A stretch of 64,000 nt of DNA, taken from NCBI RefSeq assembly GCF_024497955.1, contig NZ_JANHKP010000019.1, positions 1 to 64,000 on the forward strand, given 5' to 3'. Position 1 is the stretch's first letter, and each line of letters starts with the position of its first letter. The notes beneath the pieces were generated by a model, which saw nothing but the letters and a program-made list of their open reading frames with translations, did not search any database and was not told the origin of the DNA. The stretch comes from Streptomyces sp. C10-9-1. GTDB taxonomy: Bacteria > Actinomycetota > Actinomycetes > Streptomycetales > Streptomycetaceae. Positions 62,192 through 64,000 of the stretch are shown piece by piece. Both the position numbers and the translations under genes were made by a program.

Positions 62192-63175
62192 TCACAGGGC
62201 CCCCGGGGCCCCCTCGGGAACGGGCTGGACCAGCCAGGTGAAGTCCCCGAGCCCGCCGCGCGCGGTCAGCTCGGCCGCCTCGCCCGCCCGCGCCAGCGCG
62301 CGGACGTACCCCGCCGGATCCGACGACGCCAGGGACAGCGGCGGCCTGCGGCCGGAGACGCCGAGCTCCCGCAGCACCTCGTGCTGTGGGCGCAGCCGCG
62401 CCCCGGGGGCCGCTGCGGCGCAGGCGTCCAGCGCCACGTGGGCGGTGATGTCGCAGCTGCCGTCGGGCACCGGGCGCACCTGGCGGCCGTCCCGGAACCC
62501 GGTCAGGGTGCCGAGGACGGGGCGCTCGTCCGCGGTGTGGGCGTAGTCGACGGCGACCGCGAGGCCGGCCTCCAGACACCCCGCCGCCCGCGCCCACGCC
62601 TCGTCGCGCGGGCGCCCGATCTCCGCCCGCGACCCCGGCCCGGCCGGGGGCCACCAGCGCTCCAGCCAGCGCGCGTCGGCCCCGGCGACCTCCTCGCCCA
62701 GGCGCTCGGTGCCCTCCCGGTCGACCAGCACCCGCCGGCGCCGCCCCCGTGCGTCCACCTCGGCGACGTCCACGGGGACGTTGTCCAGCCACTCGTTGGC
62801 GAAGAGCAGCCCGCTCTCGCCGCGCGGGACCTCCCGGTGCCAGCGGATGCGCGGGTCCAGCCCCTCCGGCCGCCCGGCGCGCTCCACGGCGTGGGCGCGC
62901 ACCGGGAAGTCCGGCGGCAGCGCGGCCAGCACGCCGCTCAGCAGCTCCCCGCGCCCCGCCCCCACGTCGATCAGCGCCGGTTCGCGCAGCCCGAACCGGT
63001 CCGCCGTGCCGACCAGCAGCCGGGCCACGGCGGAGGCGAACAGCGCGGAGGCGTGCACGGAGGTGCGGAAGTGCCCCGCGGGACCCTCGGGCCTGCGGTA
63101 GAACCCCTCGGGCCCGTACAGCGCCGCCTCCGCCGCACGGCGCCAACCGACCTGCTCACCGGCATCGGACCTCAT
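62192..63175 (-). CDS. MidA/NDUFAF7-type SAM-dependent methyltransferase (DUF185)
   Basis: A 327-residue methyltransferase of the DUF185/MidA family: [23 protein letters not shown] opening (two pieces), motif [34 protein letters not shown] and LAVAVDYAH. The human homologue NDUFAF7 dimethylates Arg85 of NDUFS2 for complex I assembly. The ATG at 63175 follows GGTGGAG; the GTG at 63190 is an alternative. It is the upstream partner of nuoD2. Confidence 0.88.
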   Translation of the reverse strand: MRSDAGEQVGWRRAAEAALYGPEGFYRRPEGPAGHFRTSVHASALFASAVARLLVGTADRFGLREPALIDVGAGRGELLSGVLAALPPDFPVRAHAVERAGRPEGLDPRIRWHREVPRGESGLLFANEWLDNVPVDVAEVDARGRRRRVLVDREGTERLGEEVAGADARWLERWWPPAGPGSRAEIGRPRDEAWARAAGCLEAGLAVAVDYAHTADERPVLGTLTGFRDGRQVRPVPDGSCDITAHVALDACAAAAPGARLRPQHEVLRELGVSGRRPPLSLASSDPAGYVRALARAGEAAELTARGGLGDFTWLVQPVPEGAPGAL

Positions 63176-63270
63176 GTGCACAGTCTCCACCTTGGGGAGT
63201 ACGGCCCGGCCGGGCGGATCGCCCCTCCGGTTGACTCCGGCACCTATCCCGCTTCCTTACGCTTGGTCGC

Positions 63271-64000
63271 GTGCAGCGCCTCTACGACTTCATCCGCAGA
63301 CACCCCACGGGAGTCGACTCGCTCTGGGCCCTCGGGCTCGTCGGGCTCACGCTGCTGTCCGTGGCCGGGGTCACCGAGGGGCCGGCCCATTTCTGGGCCG
63401 CCGTCGGGATCGCGGTGCTGTACGGCGTGGTCGTCGCGCTGCGCCGGCGGATGCCGGAGCGGATGCTGCTGCTGGCAGCGGCGCTGGGCGTGGCCCAGCT
63501 GGCGGCCGACGTGACGGTCTACCCGGCCGACTTCGCCATGCTGGTGATCATCTACACGGTCGCGGCCCACGGGGGTCCCCGGTGGGCGTCCCGGCTGGCG
63601 CTGGTCGGCGGGATCCTCGCCGCGCCGCTCGCCCAGATCCGCTGGCCGCTGGAGGACGCCGGGCCCGGCGGGCGGGTGTTCTTCACCGTGGTCATGGCGC
63701 TGCCCTTCGTCCTCGCCTGGGTGCTGGGCGACTCGGTCCGCACCCGGCGCGCCTACTTCGCCCAGCTGGAGGAGCGCGCCACCCGGCTGGAGAAGGAGCG
63801 CGAGGCGCAGGCGAAGGTCGCCGTGGCGGCGGAGCGCGCCCGGATCGCCCGGGAGCTGCACGACGTGGTCGCGCACAACGTGTCGGTGATGGTCGTCCAG
63901 GCGGACGGCGCCGCCTACGTCCTGGACTCGGCCCCCGACCAGGCGAAGCAGGCGCTGGAGACCATCTCCGGCACCGGGCGGCAGGCGCTCGCGGAGATGC
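63271..64000 (+). CDS. Two-component sensor histidine kinase (N-terminal part; truncated by window end)
   Basis: The first 243 residues of a NarL/DesK-type kinase: four to five membrane helices (about 20-150), a linker coiled coil (QLEERATRLEKEREAQAK) and the HisKA_3 dimerisation box RARIARELHDVVAHNVSVMV with the phospho-histidine in ELHD. The ATPase domain lies beyond the window. GTG start at 63271. The partner response regulator should follow to the right. Confidence 0.88.
   Translation, partial: MQRLYDFIRRHPTGVDSLWALGLVGLTLLSVAGVTEGPAHFWAAVGIAVLYGVVVALRRRMPERMLLLAAALGVAQLAADVTVYPADFAMLVIIYTVAAHGGPRWASRLALVGGILAAPLAQIRWPLEDAGPGGRVFFTVVMALPFVLAWVLGDSVRTRRAYFAQLEERATRLEKEREAQAKVAVAAERARIARELHDVVAHNVSVMVVQADGAAYVLDSAPDQAKQALETISGTGRQALAEM

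Overview
The window is high-GC actinomycete chromosome, almost certainly Streptomyces. The evidence is the third-position G/C bias of every gene, many GTG starts, the near absence of TTA codons, SARP, WhiJ-type and DUF397 regulators, and a block of house-keeping genes (gadB, dacB, tilS, hpt, ftsH, folE, folP, folB, folK, nuoD2) in the order I recall for Streptomyces. No complete tRNA, rRNA, insertion sequence or CRISPR array is visible.

Left part (1-19.7 kb), accessory. A 3′ fragment of a tRNA-Thr gene (462-502) followed by a strong terminator looks like the scar of an integrated element lying to the left. A methyltransferase follows, then a three-gene operon with WXG100-like proteins and a lipoprotein (1557-4671). 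From 4.9 to 16.5 kb lies the most interesting block. One operon encodes a membrane protein, a 1429-residue CHAT-protease protein and a double TerD-domain protein. A caspase-fold protease is transcribed divergently. A second tightly coupled operon encodes a macro-domain protein, a ParS/MbcA-like antitoxin and a RES-family NAD+ phosphorylase toxin. I read this as a candidate biological-conflict or cell-suicide island; its operation as one system is inference. A Tat-exported family 8 polysaccharide lyase follows.

Middle part (19.8-38 kb), regulators and metabolism: a SARP regulator, an ECF sigma factor with a membrane partner, a stand-alone DNA polymerase I-like enzyme, a GAF-PP2C-ATPase regulator, a DUF2786 protein, the lactate-utilisation genes lutABC with a VOC protein, and a WhiJ-type module (DUF397, anti-sigma-like ATPase carrying the only TTA codon I noticed, XRE regulator) with the same 10-bp palindrome in both of its promoter regions. 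Then come an aldehyde dehydrogenase, a DinB-fold protein behind a TetR-type operator, and a frameshifted VOC pseudogene.

Right part (37.4-64 kb), core: PadR regulator, glutamate decarboxylase, YbjQ, DedA, a ThrE-type exporter, inorganic pyrophosphatase, D,D-carboxypeptidase, DUF2342 protein, tilS-hpt-ftsH-folE, DUF3180, folP-NTF2-like, folB-folK, an MprF-like aminoacyl-lipid synthase, a complete OpuC/EgtU-type quaternary-amine ABC transporter, a stand-alone complex I 49-kDa subunit homologue (nuoD2) beside a MidA/NDUFAF7-type methyltransferase, and a truncated sensor histidine kinase at the right edge.
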